Source of the DNA: Candidatus Ruthturnera sp.
GTDB lineage: Bacteria; Pseudomonadota; Gammaproteobacteria; PS1; Pseudothioglobaceae
Length of the DNA stretch: 39,687 bases
Direction: 5' to 3'
Assembly (NCBI GenBank): GCA_030599095.1
Contig: JAUVOQ010000010.1
Coordinates: forward strand, 1 to 39,687
Part shown: positions 38,160 to 39,687 of the stretch, piece by piece
Layout: each line of letters starts with the position of its first letter
How positions within the stretch are numbered: the first letter of the stretch is position 1
The notes under the pieces: generated by a model
The model's input: the letters and a program-made list of their open reading frames with translations, nothing else
Told to the model about the DNA's origin: nothing
Database searches by the model: none
Made by a program: the position numbers and the translations under genes

Positions 38160-39458
38160 ATGAAATTGGTTTTAGGCTTAGGAAAAACAGGGCTTTCAAT
38201 TGCTCGTTTTCTATCAGCACAAAATATTGATTACAAGATTGCTGACAGCCGTACCAGTCCACCTTTGTTGCCCAAATACACCAATGAATTTTTAAAACCA
38301 CCCCCCATTCTTGGGGCATGGACATTAAATTTATTAAAAAAAGTTGATGAAATTTTCATCTCTCCTGGCATTGCCCAAAACGAGTCCATTGTCGTTTGGG
38401 CAAAACAGCAAAATATCCCCATTGCTAGTGATATAGAGTTATTCTCAAGGTTTGCCAAAGCACCTATTATTGGCATCACTGGCTCTAATGGCAAATCAAC
38501 AGTCACACAATTATTAACACAAATGATTGCTGATGCAGGCATACAAGTTGCCATGGGTGGTAATATTGGCACGCCTGCACTGGATTGTTTGGATGAAAAA
38601 ATAGCGTATTACGTATTGGAATTGTCCAGTTATCAACTAGATTACACTCATCATCTGAATTTAATAACAGGTGTTGTGCTTAATATCACCCCTGATCATC
38701 TTGATCGGTACCAAAGTTTTGAGCATTACACCGATTCTAAATTAAGCCTACATCAATATTGCCAACATTTAGTGATTAATTTAGACGAGCCACTCACACA
38801 CACAAAAGCAAATGCCAAGTACTTTGGCATTAACATACCCAAGCAAGCAGATGATTTTGGCACAGTCACTTGCCACGATACTCACTATCTACTCAAAGGT
38901 GATGGTGTGCTAATGAGTATTAATGAAGTGCAATTAATTGGTGAACATAACACAAGAAATATACTTGCAGCCCTTGCTTTGGGCGAGCAAATCAAACTGC
39001 CAATGACATCCATGATACAAAGCATTAAACGCTTTAAAGGACTAGAACATCGACTTGAATGGGTGGCAGAAAAACACAATATTGATTATTACAACGACTC
39101 AAAAGCCACCAACGCAGTCTCCACCATAACAGCCATTCAGGCCTTAATGCACAAGCACCAAAATATCGTATTAATCCTAGGCGGTATTGCCAAAAAAGAA
39201 GATTACACCCCATTATTTAAACTCATCAATAAAAGCATGACTGGCGTTATTCTCATAGGGCAAAGCGCCCATCAGTTTGAACGTGACATTAACACCAGCA
39301 CCATCCACGCCCAGACCATGCAAGAGGCGGTTAATATCGCCCGTTCAATGATTAATAATGGTGCAATCCTATTATCCCCAGGGTGTGCTAGTTTTGATAT
39401 GTTTGATAATTTTGAACAGCGTGGGAATGCATTCAAAGGCGTGATTAGTGCCCTATAG
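38160..39458 (+). CDS. murD: UDP-N-acetylmuramoylalanine--D-glutamate ligase
   Basis: MurD adds D-glutamate to UDP-MurNAc-L-alanine in cytoplasmic peptidoglycan synthesis. The 432-residue protein has the N-terminal nucleotide fold MKLVLGLGKTGLSIARF, the ATP loop GSNGKSTVT (from 108), YVLELSSYQLD, NITPDHLDRY, and EQRGNAFKG near the end. The frame is open from an ATG at 38130, but the second ATG at 38160 fits the family N-terminus better; neither has a strong ribosome site. It ends 4 nt from a convergent gene at the right edge. Confidence 0.94.
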   Translation: MKLVLGLGKTGLSIARFLSAQNIDYKIADSRTSPPLLPKYTNEFLKPPPILGAWTLNLLKKVDEIFISPGIAQNESIVVWAKQQNIPIASDIELFSRFAKAPIIGITGSNGKSTVTQLLTQMIADAGIQVAMGGNIGTPALDCLDEKIAYYVLELSSYQLDYTHHLNLITGVVLNITPDHLDRYQSFEHYTDSKLSLHQYCQHLVINLDEPLTHTKANAKYFGINIPKQADDFGTVTCHDTHYLLKGDGVLMSINEVQLIGEHNTRNILAALALGEQIKLPMTSMIQSIKRFKGLEHRLEWVAEKHNIDYYNDSKATNAVSTITAIQALMHKHQNIVLILGGIAKKEDYTPLFKLINKSMTGVILIGQSAHQFERDINTSTIHAQTMQEAVNIARSMINNGAILLSPGCASFDMFDNFEQRGNAFKGVISAL

Positions 39459-39462
39459 ATGT

Positions 39463-39687
39463 TTATCCCACAATCTTACGTTTACAATATCTCAAAAAGG
39501 CAAATAGTCTATGCAATTTTAATAACTTGAAGCCGCCGTATTTTTTAGAAAAATCATCCACCGCTTTTCTTAGCCATTGCTTGTCCAAATAGGCATCATA
39601 AATCTCAGGTTCTTGATGAGATGAAAGCTCCATGACTTCAACTTGTTTAAACTGTTGCCAGATTTTTGTGGTTTCTGGGTGGCAAGA
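39463..39687 (-). CDS. Partial hypothetical protein, C-terminal end only
   Basis: The gene enters from the right edge, and its last 74 residues are visible, reading CHPETTKIWQQFKQVEVMEL, then EPEIYDAYLDKQWLRKAVDD, ending in a basic tail RYCKRKIVG. The frame is open to the window edge, with stop TAA at 39463-39465. I do not recognise the family; the CHPE start of the visible part is vaguely like the end of some carbohydrate deacetylases or glycosyltransferases, which is not enough for a name. It is convergent with murD. Confidence 0.6.
   Translation of the reverse strand, partial: SCHPETTKIWQQFKQVEVMELSSHQEPEIYDAYLDKQWLRKAVDDFSKKYGGFKLLKLHRLFAFLRYCKRKIVG

Overview
The window looks like the chromosome of a sulfur-oxidising, carbon-fixing gammaproteobacterium of the SUP05 / Candidatus Thioglobus group, which includes the bathymodiolin mussel and vesicomyid clam symbionts. 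The reasons are AT-rich DNA, gammaproteobacterial versions of all core genes, a Calvin-type cluster (transketolase, GAPDH, PGK, pyruvate kinase, class II aldolase of the Calvin subtype) and a DsrC/TusE-family protein. This assignment comes from gene content and protein resemblance only. Several decayed genes (DUF805, dapD 5' end, C5 methyltransferase 5' end, IS30 transposase tail) suggest a genome that is losing and rearranging DNA.

Layout. 1-5702 (minus): a tightly overlapped operon carA-mlaA-carB-greA plus a gene cut by the left edge; an outer-membrane lipid gene sits between the two carbamoyl-phosphate synthase genes. 5818-6287 (plus): a small heavy-metal-binding protein overlapping thiS. 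6357-6955 (minus): an RHH/MazF toxin-antitoxin pair that abuts a 23-bp copy of the thiS 3' end. 7001-8532: a PP-loop tRNA-thiolation-like enzyme divergent from a single-cysteine DsrC/TusE homologue. 8632-12465 (minus): a single-chain type IIG restriction-modification enzyme next to an IS30 transposase scrap. 12830-16116 (plus): hisS-yfgM-der. 16330-17967 (minus): pyrG. 18369-25568 (plus): tkt, gap, pgk, pyk, fba, with a broken DUF805 gene between gap and pgk. 25643-29733 (plus): Panacea-domain antitoxin-like gene and two-TM partner, then mnmG-rsmG-AsmA-like gene. 29734-30347: a scar with the 5' end of a cytosine methyltransferase facing the 5' end of dapD. 30348-36780 (minus): hom-thrC-[AAA ATPase-small DxnE protein]-cysM-[PD-(D/E)XK nuclease]. 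36882-38101 (minus): YccA-like protein and rppH. 38160-39458 (plus): murD. A gene cut by the right edge ends at 39463.

The best candidate for something undescribed is the minus-strand operon 30348-36780. An ATPase and a small possible nuclease-fold protein lie between thrC and cysM, and a PDDEXK_4-type nuclease follows. The spacings are 12, 8 and 2 nt and then overlaps of 16 and 8 nt, so defence-like genes appear to be read on the same message as threonine and cysteine biosynthesis. The Panacea/two-TM pair directly ahead of mnmG is a second instance of a conflict module joined to a housekeeping operon.
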